A stretch of 37,038 nucleotides of DNA from the NCBI GenBank assembly GCA_964523295.1, contig CAZGAH010000039.1:1-37038 (forward strand), read 5' to 3'. This DNA is from CAZGAH01 sp964523295. Lineage in GTDB: Bacteria; Desulfobacterota; Desulfovibrionia; Desulfovibrionales; Desulfovibrionaceae. The translations under genes and the position numbers were made by a program. Of the stretch, positions 24,008 to 31,936 are shown one piece after another. The notes beneath the pieces were generated by a model that was not told the origin of the DNA, did no database searches, and worked only from the letters and a program-made list of their open reading frames with translations. Numbering within the stretch: position 1 is the first letter of the stretch; each line of letters begins with the position of its first letter.

Positions 24008-24472
24008 TCAGGCCTGGTCATCCGCTTCGCCGCCGGCATCCGGCAGCAGCGCCAGCGCGAATTCGACGGCAGCGCCGGTATAACACCGACAGCGGTCGCG
24101 AAGCGCGTGGGTTTTGAAAAACTCGCGTCCACCCGGCAGGCTCAGGTCGCAGCCAATCAGGACGCTGCACTCGGTTGATCCGAACCGTGCGGCAAATGCC
24201 GTGAGCAACCGGTTGACTTTTTCATAGAGCGGATCGGGAGAGGCCGCGGGCCTGTCCCTGCCGGACAGCAATCCCAGGCCCATGATCGCGCCCGACAAGG
24301 CGCCGCACATCCCCGAGGTCCGGGAGAGCCCGGAACAGAAACCCGTGGCTATGCCGGGATGAAACCTGTCGTCCAGGCCCGAGTATTCGGCCAGGGCCAG
24401 CAGCGCGCTCTCGGCGCAATAGTAGCCCTGGTCAAAAAGCGCCTGGGCCCGGGCAACGGGATCGTGCATCAC
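24008..24472 (-). CDS. C_GCAxxG_C_C family redox-like protein
   Basis: A 154-residue protein with the family pattern YYCAESALLALAEYSG, then FCSGLSRTSGMCGALSGAIM (the GCAxxG-type core), then CSVLIGC, and a final CRCYTGAAVEFAL. The conserved cysteines suggest a redox-active or metal-binding protein of anaerobes; the reaction is unknown. No signal peptide. Its start overlaps the stop of the upstream zinc-ribbon gene by 4 bp, so the two are translated together. dinB begins 85 bp further on. Confidence 0.85.
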   Translation of the reverse strand: MMHDPVARAQALFDQGYYCAESALLALAEYSGLDDRFHPGIATGFCSGLSRTSGMCGALSGAIMGLGLLSGRDRPAASPDPLYEKVNRLLTAFAARFGSTECSVLIGCDLSLPGGREFFKTHALRDRCRCYTGAAVEFALALLPDAGGEADDQA

Positions 24473-24930
24473 TCTGCTCCAAGGGGTTTCAGGGGGGCCG
24501 CAGGCAGACTCTGCGCAGCAGTCTCCTCGCCGGACCGGGCCTCCTCGGCCTCGAGCCGGGTCTCCTGCGTCGTGAAGGTACGGATATGCTGCAATGGATA
24601 AAACTCGTACTCGCCGTCCAGGGTCAGGATGAGCAGGTCCTTGGCGTCGTTGACGTCAAAGGACGTGCACCGGACGTATTTGATGCCACCGTCGATAAAA
24701 ACGATGCGCACGTCGTGACAGACAGCGGTTTTGACCGTGCGCCTGGCGCGTTCGAGCGTGGCGCGCAAGGCCTCGGTAAGCATCCCCTCCCAGGCCTGCT
24801 CCACGGCGGCCCGGTTCTGCACAGTGTCATGCTCGGGACACAGGCCGAGCTTGTCCGTATCGTGCGCGGGCACGATACCGCAAATCCAGCCGCTGATGAC
24901 TTCCTTTCCGCAGACGTGGCAACGAACCAT
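24469..24930 (-). CDS. Zinc-ribbon protein, conserved hypothetical
   Basis: A 153-residue protein. The N-terminus holds a likely zinc site: CHVCG, then C in GWICGIVP and C in LGLCPEHD. The middle is helical. Residues 75-120 form a beta-rich part (VRIVFIDGGIKYVRCTSF, then LILTLDGEYEFYPLQHIRTF). The last 35 residues are low complexity. I do not recognise a named function. It is the first gene of a minus-strand unit with a good promoter, and its end overlaps the next gene by 4 bp. Confidence 0.7.
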   Translation of the reverse strand: MVRCHVCGKEVISGWICGIVPAHDTDKLGLCPEHDTVQNRAAVEQAWEGMLTEALRATLERARRTVKTAVCHDVRIVFIDGGIKYVRCTSFDVNDAKDLLILTLDGEYEFYPLQHIRTFTTQETRLEAEEARSGEETAAQSLPAAPLKPLGAE

Positions 24931-24964
24931 GGGATTCCGCCCTTAAGCCATCCTTAAGTCACAA

Positions 24965-24993
24965 ATTATACTAGGAGTTAGGGATTGAAGCAA
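24965..24993 (-). promoter_or_regulatory. Predicted strong promoter of the zinc-ribbon/C_GCAxxG/dinB unit
   Basis: On the minus strand TTGCTT (24993-24988) and a perfect TATAAT (24970-24965) are 17 bp apart, 35 bp before the start codon at 24930. Confidence 0.75.
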
Positions 24994-25191
24994 GCGTTGT
25001 GGGAACAGAAATCGAGTGTCCCGCTATAACCAAGAGCAAGTCTTGAAGAATTCTCAAGCAAAAAATTACTGTTATAAAAAAGATGACAAGAACACATCAG
25101 TGCAAACGAATGATAAAATTATTTGCGGCGAAGATATGTTTAAAAAAAGGCTAAGTAACATAGCAAACTGAATCAAAAACCAAATCAATTT
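24994..25191. other. AT-rich intergenic edge of the foreign cassette
   Basis: About 200 bp in which base composition falls to AT-rich at about 25010-25050, marking the left edge of the cassette. No gene is seen. On the minus strand GCTATGTTACTTAGC followed by seven T (about 25164-25143) could be a weak terminator of the cassette. Confidence 0.4.
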
Positions 25192-25923
25192 TTATTTTCT
25201 GTTATGTTTATAATGTGTACAGCAAATAATTTTTGGCTTGTCGTACTTGTTGGTAAAATTATTTTCAAACAAACGAACAGCAGAAAGAACTAAATAAACA
25301 TCGGTTAATAAGAAAACCAAAGATGGCAACAATAGCGAAAATGATAAAAGGTGAAAATAACTTAAAGCTCTATTAGCGCTTTCGTAGCTGACAAGCAAAA
25401 ATTTTGAAATAAAAAAGATAAAAAAGATTAAAAAAGCAAAGGCAGAAAGTTTACGATTTTTTCGAGTTGACGTTTCCTCAAAAAGTTTTAAATACTTCTC
25501 GTAAATGGCTTCATCTTGTGGCAGATCTTGATTGTCGAAATATTTTTTCATGAGTAATATTTCATTAAGCTGGCATATGACGAAAATGATACGCAAAGCT
25601 TGCACTGCCATAATTAAAAACAGCAAACAATAAACGAGGAAAGTATATATGTTAAATAACGGATTTCCAGATAAACTCAACGAAATTCCAGTAATGACAT
25701 TAACATTGAATGCAACTAAGGTTGTTAGTGAGACCATATTTAATATTAAAACAAGCATGGACATGTACTCTGTTCGCCTATTTGTACCCCTAAATGAAGT
25801 GCCTAATTGCAAATTGTCTCTTGGAAGAAAACGTAGTGAAAAATTTAACAGGATAAAGAAAAAACGATGACAATTAAATGAAAAATTGTTGGGGAATCTT
25901 CGTAAAAAATTAGCCAAATTCAT
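25192..25923 (-). CDS. Multi-pass membrane protein of the AT-rich cassette, unknown
   Basis: A 243-residue protein with four clear membrane segments at about residues 54-75, 92-118, 159-180 and 187-212, and a less certain hydrophobic stretch near 20-32. The loop 123-158 is charged and helical (KLFEETSTRKNRK). There is no catalytic motif I can name. The start at 25923 lies inside the end of the upstream 754-residue gene (14-bp overlap), so the pair are almost certainly co-translated. In two-gene defence systems a small membrane protein often is the effector that damages the membrane; that role is only a hypothesis here. Codon use is strongly AT-biased, unlike the neighbours outside the cassette. 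Confidence 0.75.
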   Translation of the reverse strand: MNLANFLRRFPNNFSFNCHRFFFILLNFSLRFLPRDNLQLGTSFRGTNRRTEYMSMLVLILNMVSLTTLVAFNVNVITGISLSLSGNPLFNIYTFLVYCLLFLIMAVQALRIIFVICQLNEILLMKKYFDNQDLPQDEAIYEKYLKLFEETSTRKNRKLSAFAFLIFFIFFISKFLLVSYESANRALSYFHLLSFSLLLPSLVFLLTDVYLVLSAVRLFENNFTNKYDKPKIICCTHYKHNRK

Positions 25924-28174
25924 ATGGATAGACCTTCAAAATATTCAGTTTGTATTCAGAAACCAATTCAAAAACATTGTTTTTCTCATTATAAATATCA
26001 TCATATGAGATATTAAAAAGATTTGCCAGCCCTTTCCTTAGAGTGAACCCAGTATTATAAGTCAGATCTATAGTTAAACGCAATGAATTTTGGTCGGGTT
26101 CAACTAGTGATTTCCTGGACATGTCGATCTTAATGTCGTCAAATTCTGGAAAAATTGACCATAAAAAGGCAGTCATAAACGCAAGGACACGACCTTCGTC
26201 TGATGGTGAAAAAATAAGGATTCGACTCGGATTTTTTTCTGCAACAAGTGTTTTAATCTTATTATAAAATTGAAACGCAAGGTATAAAACACTTTTGGTG
26301 CTTGACAAAAGAAAAGAGACATCGAGCATCGGATCAGAAAAAATTCGCTGGTCAAAATTTGTTAAATACTCTTTTGTAACTTTTTTAGCGCTTTCTGATG
26401 AACATAAACCTTTATATTTATGTTGAATGTGTAACATGTCAAAACATGTCCCATCCTCTATATCCTTGTCAAGCTCAAGATGGCCACTGTCGCTTTCGTG
26501 CAAGACAGAATAAAATTTAGACTGCAAGTCCATAATTTTTTTATAAGACTTATCATAATCAAATAATACATGGGTATTTATTCTTGAATTGCGGTGAAAC
26601 CGATTTAAATATGTCTCGTAAGAGGCAATAGAGAAGCCAGTTTTAACGGATTCGTCGCACAATAAATAGGTGCATCTTGATTGAATACCAATATCCTCAA
26701 TCCTTCTATCATGAACTGGATACACAAGGACTTCGGGAAACATTTTAAACATCCAAACTATACGATCAAGATTATCAGTAAACAAATTAACAATGTGCCC
26801 CAAAAAAACTCCAGAACTGGACACTCCAATTATTTCGTCACAATCATAACTCACGGCTTCGACCTTCTGAACAAACAAAGAAAGTATTAGATGCAAAAAC
26901 GACCTATCTAAACTACTAATTATAGATTCAAGTTTACAATTTGAAGGAGTTTTAAATATCTGTCTGTTTAGATAGTCTAGTAATTGTCTTGGCTCGTGCT
27001 TTTCATTAGTTGATTTAATTACATTAGAATAACTTCCTATATTTTTTTCGTAATCATTAGTACCTGAAATAACGAAGTCAGATATTTTATCATATGCTGA
27101 TCTAATATCTTCTATAGAACTTGATTTACGCACACGAACACTACTGCTTGATTGGCAATCATTGTTTTCATTTGATGCGAATTTTTTTATAAATTCAAGT
27201 TCAATATTGAATAATTCATGGTATTTTATAGATTGACACATGTTTTTATAAATTAATTCACAAAAGTTTCTATATTTGTCTCCAAACTCACCCACATTTT
27301 GGATAAGATTCTCCTGATATTGCTCAGGGTATGTTGGTTGATTGTTATTGCCCAATGCCTCTTCGGCATCTTGTATCAAATTGTCAATTTTCCATAAAAT
27401 ATTTAAAAATCTCCAACTCAAAGGTTCTATTAAAAAGTTTGAACTTGAAGATAATTTCACAAATTCAGCATAAACTTTTCTCACTGGAGATGTTTCTTCA
27501 AATTTGCTACCGGCAGGCAAATACAAAGAAATAATATTCGGAAAACATTTATAAAAGAATTCTCTGAAACCAATTTCTGTTTTTATAGCCGAAATTTTAT
27601 CGAAAATTATTTTTTTTGCATCATTAAATATTTCTTTGTCAAATTCAAATGTCAAAAAAACACCAATATGCTGATCATAATGATAGAGCATTTCGTATTG
27701 AAGGCCGGCATAAAAAAAATACTTTGCGTATATTTTTTTAACAATATCAGTATCAAAATCTTTAAGGTTGAAAATTTTTATAATATCTAATCCTGCTGAA
27801 TATAAAATAGAAACTATATCAAGTTGTGGGAAATTAATATTTTCTATTGGATCTTCTCGAAAAAAATAATCTTTCGATGAAGACACTAGAAGATCACTGA
27901 AAAACCGTGAATACGTTAGGAGGTCTTTGTAAAACTTAATTGATTCTGTATTGTTTGATTCTTTGCACTTATCTTCAAGGCCGCATATTAAAGTTGAGTT
28001 GAAGCAGTTCAAATTATGAATTGCTCCGCCAAGCAAAGACAATAGCTTCTTGTCATTTAGATTTATGATGGGACATTTTAGAGTATATTTCTCTATTAAT
28101 GATTGCCAATTCATCCACCTATTGAGATCTGCCTTCAATCTTTGTCCTACGGGCATTGTTTTTATATAGTCCAT
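25910..28174 (-). CDS. Large protein with two phosphoribosyltransferase-like domains, unknown
   Basis: A 754-residue soluble protein. Residues 1-420 are mainly helical with no recognisable motif. Residues 430-545 look like a type I phosphoribosyltransferase fold: a first loop EIIGVSSSGVFLGH (447-460) and a PRPP loop YLLCDESVKTGFS (503-515) with the acidic pair D507-E508 and the TG. Residues 625-754 repeat the pattern: ILIFSPSDEGRVLAF (652-666) and RLTIDLTYNTGFTL (699-712), in which the second acidic residue is lost (D703-L704). It may make, break or sense a PRPP-linked nucleotide. The ATG at 28174 is the first possible start; an in-frame stop lies just upstream and no good ribosome site is seen. 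It overlaps the membrane protein gene. Composition is strongly AT-rich, indicating transfer. Confidence 0.75.
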   Translation of the reverse strand: MDYIKTMPVGQRLKADLNRWMNWQSLIEKYTLKCPIINLNDKKLLSLLGGAIHNLNCFNSTLICGLEDKCKESNNTESIKFYKDLLTYSRFFSDLLVSSSKDYFFREDPIENINFPQLDIVSILYSAGLDIIKIFNLKDFDTDIVKKIYAKYFFYAGLQYEMLYHYDQHIGVFLTFEFDKEIFNDAKKIIFDKISAIKTEIGFREFFYKCFPNIISLYLPAGSKFEETSPVRKVYAEFVKLSSSSNFLIEPLSWRFLNILWKIDNLIQDAEEALGNNNQPTYPEQYQENLIQNVGEFGDKYRNFCELIYKNMCQSIKYHELFNIELEFIKKFASNENNDCQSSSSVRVRKSSSIEDIRSAYDKISDFVISGTNDYEKNIGSYSNVIKSTNEKHEPRQLLDYLNRQIFKTPSNCKLESIISSLDRSFLHLILSLFVQKVEAVSYDCDEIIGVSSSGVFLGHIVNLFTDNLDRIVWMFKMFPEVLVYPVHDRRIEDIGIQSRCTYLLCDESVKTGFSIASYETYLNRFHRNSRINTHVLFDYDKSYKKIMDLQSKFYSVLHESDSGHLELDKDIEDGTCFDMLHIQHKYKGLCSSESAKKVTKEYLTNFDQRIFSDPMLDVSFLLSSTKSVLYLAFQFYNKIKTLVAEKNPSRILIFSPSDEGRVLAFMTAFLWSIFPEFDDIKIDMSRKSLVEPDQNSLRLTIDLTYNTGFTLRKGLANLFNISYDDIYNEKNNVFELVSEYKLNILKVYPYEFG

Positions 28175-28220
28175 GTCAAGTTTACCAGCTGTTCAAATTT
28201 CTTGATAGCAACACAGAATC

Positions 28221-28245
28221 AGCATATTATGCTCGCTTCTGTCAA
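28221..28245 (-). promoter_or_regulatory. Candidate -35 box and 13-bp palindrome upstream of the cassette
   Basis: On the minus strand a perfect TTGACA (28245-28240) lies 66 bp before the start. Just after it is the palindrome AGCATAATATGCT (28233-28221), which would sit between -35 and -10. No good -10 follows at 17 bp (CTGATT), so the promoter may need an activator or the palindrome may be an operator. Confidence 0.4.
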
Positions 28246-28311
28246 ATCGTTCTCGCTGGTTAATACCTCCTTGGCCAGTTGTCAAGTCCATTGTAGGGGT
28301 AAAGCCTATAT

Positions 28312-28458
28312 TTATAAACTTTGAAGGATGTCCAGAATGGGTCGGTTTTCAATCGATAAGTGGTTGATATCGGAACTCATCAATCCCTTATCCTTGGCTC
28401 CCCTTCCGGGATCATAGCACAGGATAACTCCCAGTAATTGCTGCAAGCAATCATCCAT
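28312..28458 (-). CDS. Possible 48-residue protein upstream of the cassette
   Basis: An open frame starting at ATG 28458 with GGAAA just before it, beginning MDDCLQQLLGVILCYDPGRG and ending DILQSL before a TAA. It has no membrane segment or known motif. Its composition is intermediate between the AT-rich cassette and the GC-rich host. It runs in the same direction as the cassette, about 140 bp upstream. It may be a small regulator, a remnant, or chance. Confidence 0.3.
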   Translation of the reverse strand: MDDCLQQLLGVILCYDPGRGAKDKGLMSSDINHLSIENRPILDILQSL

Positions 28459-28681
28459 ATTTTCCGAAACGTGCAATTTGGCTGATCTTTACTCGTTCAT
28501 TCTACTCTACCCCAAAAACACCCCCATTTCCAGCTTGAATTTTTCCTCCCCTTTCTGTATTTCTACCACAACAGTCGTTTTCAGGTTCACATTCCGGCGG
28601 GGCAAGGAAGGCGACCTGGAGTACCCCATTTCCGCGGGGTCGTCAGCACGGGGGCGTTGGCGGCGCGGTGTTTTCGTGGAT
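28459..28681. other. Transition region from AT-rich cassette to GC-rich host DNA
   Basis: Composition rises to GC-rich near 28590. Frames on both strands here have no similarity I can recognise. I see no direct repeat with the left edge near 25010 that would mark an insertion, although short or diverged repeats could escape reading by eye. Confidence 0.4.
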
Positions 28682-28800
28682 AGGGGCACATCCGCCCGGG
28701 ATTTTCGGCGAGCACGGCCGTCAATGCCGTCATGGTCGTGTGTTGCGCGTCGTTCCGGGAGAGGGACGCGCAGCCTTTGACCAGCGTCGGATGTGCCCCT
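28682..28800. other. Three-stem structured element (possible ncRNA or palindromic repeat)
   Basis: AGGGGCACATCCG (28682-28694) and its perfect reverse complement (28788-28800) enclose 93 bp. Inside are two further stems: CACGGCC/GGTCGTG (28713-28719 with 28734-28740, one G-T pair) and GTTGCGCGTC/GACGCGCAGC (28742-28751 with 28765-28774, one G-T pair). Together they make a three-way junction on either strand. It lies between the cassette and the hybrid kinase gene. No known RNA family is recognised. Confidence 0.5.
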
Positions 28801-28956
28801 TTGCCAGGGCTCGAGGGGCAGAGCCGTGCGGCTGTCAGCGAGGCGTTTCGCGAGGGAGGCAATGCGCGGTACGCTTTCGTTCCTGAGTGAGTTTTGTTTC
28901 GCCTGGCGGCCGCGTCGCTGCGGCTGGCGCTCCGTCATGGCGAAGGGGGGGGGCAG

Positions 28957-31736
28957 ATGAACGTTGTAGAGCACGCGCCGCTGATTCTGATCATCGACGA
29001 TGATGAGATGATCCGTTCCAGCCTGGCCTTTTTTCTCGACGACCATGACTATCGCGTCATCGAGGCCTCCAATGGTCGGGAGGGCCTTGCACTCGTCCGT
29101 GCCGAACTGCCGGATCTGGTTTTGGTGGATCTGCGCATGCCCGAGATGGACGGGCTTGCCGTGCTCGCGGTCATGAAGAAGGAGTTCCCGGAGATACCGG
29201 CCATCGTGGTGTCGGGCACGGGCGTGCTGGAGGACGCCATCGAGGCCGTGCGGCAGGGGGCCTGGGATTTTGTGACCAAGCCCATTGTCGAGATGTCCCT
29301 GCTCCTGCACGTGATGGACAAGGCCCTGGAAAAGGCCTGGCTGCTGCGCGAAAACCGGTTGTACCAGGACAATCTGGAGCAGCTGGTGCACCTGCGTACC
29401 AGCGAACTCAACGAGGCGCGCTCCCGCCTGGACGAACGCAACCGTTTTCTGACGACCCTGCTGGAGAGTCTGCCCAACCCCATCTTCTCCAAGGACATCA
29501 AGGGCCGGTTTCTGGAGTGCAATGAATGTTTCGCCAGGCTGATCCGGAAAAGTCGGTCCGAGATCATCGGGCGTACCACCCTGGAGCTGTTTCCCCGGGA
29601 TCTGGCCAACGACATGACCCGCTCCGACCAGCTGGCCCNNNNNNNNNNCTGGAATCCCTCCGACCGCAGGCCTACGAGTTTAGCCTGCCCCAGCCGGACG
29701 GCCAGCTCGAACACTTCCTCGGTGTCAAGGCGCCCTACCGCGATGCCCGGGGCGCCATCGCCGGGCTGGTCGGCGTGTTGACGGACATTACCGCGCGCAA
29801 GCAGGCCGAGGAGGCGCTGGCCGAAAGCGAGAAACGTTTTCGCGGCGCCTTCGACCAGGCGGCAGTGGGCATCGCCCATGTCAGCCTGGATGGGGTCTGG
29901 CTGCTCGTCAATGACAAACTCTGCCAGCTGGCCGGTTGCACGCGCGCCGAATTGCCGGGACGCTCGTTGCAGGACGTCATCCACCCTGACGACCGCGACG
30001 CGGAGGCCGGGCCTTTCACCGGGCTCCTGTCCGGCGCGCTCGCCACCTGTTCCACGGAAAAGCGGTTCCTGCACCAGGACGGTCGGGTGGTCTGGGTCAA
30101 TCTGACGCTTTCGCTGGCGCGCGATCGCAACGGCGCGCCCGAATACGGCATCGTCGTCGTCCAGGACGTCTCCGAGAAGGCCGCGGCGCTGAATCAGCTG
30201 AAAACCAGCGAGGAGCTGTGGCGGCTGACCCTCTCCAATGTCAGCGACGTGGTGCTCATGGCCGACGCGGCCGGGGCTTTCACCTTCGTCTCCCCGAGCG
30301 TCCGGTTCCTCCTGGGATTCGACGAGGATGAAATCGCCAGGCTGTCCGGAATCCATGCCTTGTGTCATGACCTGGAGCTGGACGTCGCCCGGCTCGAGAG
30401 CCAGGGGCATGTCGCCAATCTCAGGAGTTCCATCGTGGATAAAACGGGACGCCGTCATGACATCCTGGTCGGAGCGCGGCTGGTGGACATCCAGGGCAGC
30501 CGCTATCTCTACACCCTGCACGAGGCCACAGCGCTCATGCAATACCAGCAGGAACTCATCCAGGCCATGCAGCAGGCAGAGCAGGCCAACGAGGTCAAAT
30601 CCCTGTTTCTGGCCAACATGAGTCACGAGATACGCACGCCCCTGAGCGGACTGCTCGGCATGTTGTATCTGCTGAAAAATACCGAACCGACGCCTCGCCA
30701 GCGCGAGTGGATCGACATTGCCCTGCGCTCGGGCAACAGGCTGACCCTACTGCTGAACGACATCCTCGACCTGTCGCAGATCGAAGCCGGCCGCCTGACC
30801 CTGCGGGAGGGGCCGTTCTCCTTTCGCGACGTCATCGACGCCATCGAAGAGACCTTCGCCCCGCTTTCCCGCGAAAAACAGCTGCCGCTGATCTGCCAGT
30901 TGGATGCGGCTGTCCCGGAACATCTGTTTGGCGACGAGGCCCGCATCCGGCAGATACTCTTCAATCTGGTCGGCAATGCCGTGAAATTCACGCCCGGCGG
31001 CGAGGTCCGGCTGCACGTATCCGCCCTGACGCCGGCCAGTCCCACCTGCCAGCGGCTGCTGATCGCGGTCAGTGATACCGGCATCGGCATCCCGGACGCG
31101 ATGATCGCCTCGGTGTGCGAAACCTTCATCCAGGCCGACAGCTCGTTCAGCAAACGCTACCAGGGCGCGGGTCTCGGGCTGTCCATCACCAGAAAGCTGG
31201 TCCAGCTTATGCACGGCACACTCGCCATCGACAGCGAGGAGGGCCGCGGCACCACGGTGTACTGCATGATTCCGCTCGGGACCCTGCCACATCCGGTCAT
31301 CCGGCCGGCTCCGGAGCCGGTCGTGCTCTCGCCACTGCCGCCCCTGCAGGTTCTCGTGGTCGAAGACGACGTGGTCAACCGTCTCAGCGCCAGACGCCTC
31401 CTGGAGATACTCGGCTGCCAGGTTCTGGCCGTGGAGCACGGAGGCCAGGCCCTGGAGGCCCTGCGCCAGGAGTCCTTCGACCTGGTGTTCATGGATGTCC
31501 AGATGCCGACCATGGACGGCGTTGAGGCAACGCAACACATACGCGCCGGTGCTGCGGGCGTCCTGAATCCCCGGATTCCGATCGTGGCCATGACTGCTTA
31601 CGCCATGTGTGGCGACAGGGAAACATGCCTGTCTGCCGGAATGGACGGCTACGTGAGCAAACCGCTCGGCCTGGACGAACTCCGGGAGGCCATTGTCGCC
31701 GTGCTGGAGCGCAAGGAGCAGGCGGATCCGGCCTGA
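28957..31736 (+). CDS. Hybrid sensor histidine kinase (REC-PAS-PAS-PAS-HisKA-HATPase-REC), split by an assembly gap
   Basis: About 920 residues in total. Receiver 1 spans residues 1-120 (acid pocket DDD at 14-16, phospho-acceptor D58 in LVLVDLRMPEMDG, K108). A coiled helix and PAS 1 follow and are cut by ten N at 29639-29648. PAS 1 ends with GVLTDITARKQAEEALAESE; PAS 2 and PAS 3 follow. The HisKA box is NMSHEIRTPLSG, with the His codon at 30624. The HATPase has NLVGNAVKFTPGG, DTGIGIP and GAGLGLSITRKL. Receiver 2 carries its Asp at 31494 (FMDVQMPTMDG). Frame 1 before the gap changes to frame 3 after it, which a true gap of 2 bases would repair. It is cytoplasmic, with no membrane segment. The partner regulator is unknown. 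Confidence 0.92.
29639..29648. other. Assembly gap (ten N) inside the hybrid kinase gene
   Basis: The reading frame differs on the two sides. To restore the frame the true length must be 2, 5, 8 and so on; PAS alignment (SDQLA, then LESLRPQAYEF) suggests about one codon, that is 2 bases. Confidence 0.95.
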
Positions 31737-31816
31737 GTCGCGGAGACGCGGGCTTTCGGCTCATGCAGTACCAGCGCAACCGCCGCTTTTTTTACAAACA
31801 AAAACCTGAACGTAAA

Positions 31817-31845
31817 TTGCCTTTCGAAGCGGGATAGTATATACG
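31817..31845 (+). promoter_or_regulatory. Predicted promoter of the outer-membrane protein gene
   Basis: TTGCCT (31817-31822) and TATACG (31840-31845) with a 17-bp spacer, about 90 bp before the start at 31937. Just upstream, AGCG/CGCT followed by seven T may be a weak terminator for the kinase gene. Confidence 0.5.
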
Positions 31846-31936
31846 CACGGCGTCGACAGCATCACGCTGTCCCACACTACGACATCCTCTGCGGCGCGTT
31901 CCACCCAGGAACACGACCGCGTACCGGAGACCGCCC

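Noticed and set aside
28682..28800. Integron attC site or c-di-GMP riboswitch
   Set aside because: The ends lack the RYYYAAC/GTTRRRY core sites of attC, and although GGGACGC and AGCC occur, the stems do not follow the c-di-GMP riboswitch fold.
25192..28800. Retron
   Set aside because: There is a phosphoribosyltransferase-like gene and a nearby structured element, but no reverse transcriptase gene is present in the window.
28587..28862. A 91-codon minus-strand frame covering the three-stem element
   Set aside because: No ribosome site or known motif; the strong secondary structure explains the sequence better than coding does.
28507..29391. A 294-codon minus-strand frame over the structured element and receiver domain
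   Set aside because: The opposite strand encodes a clear receiver domain; the antisense product has no recognisable features.
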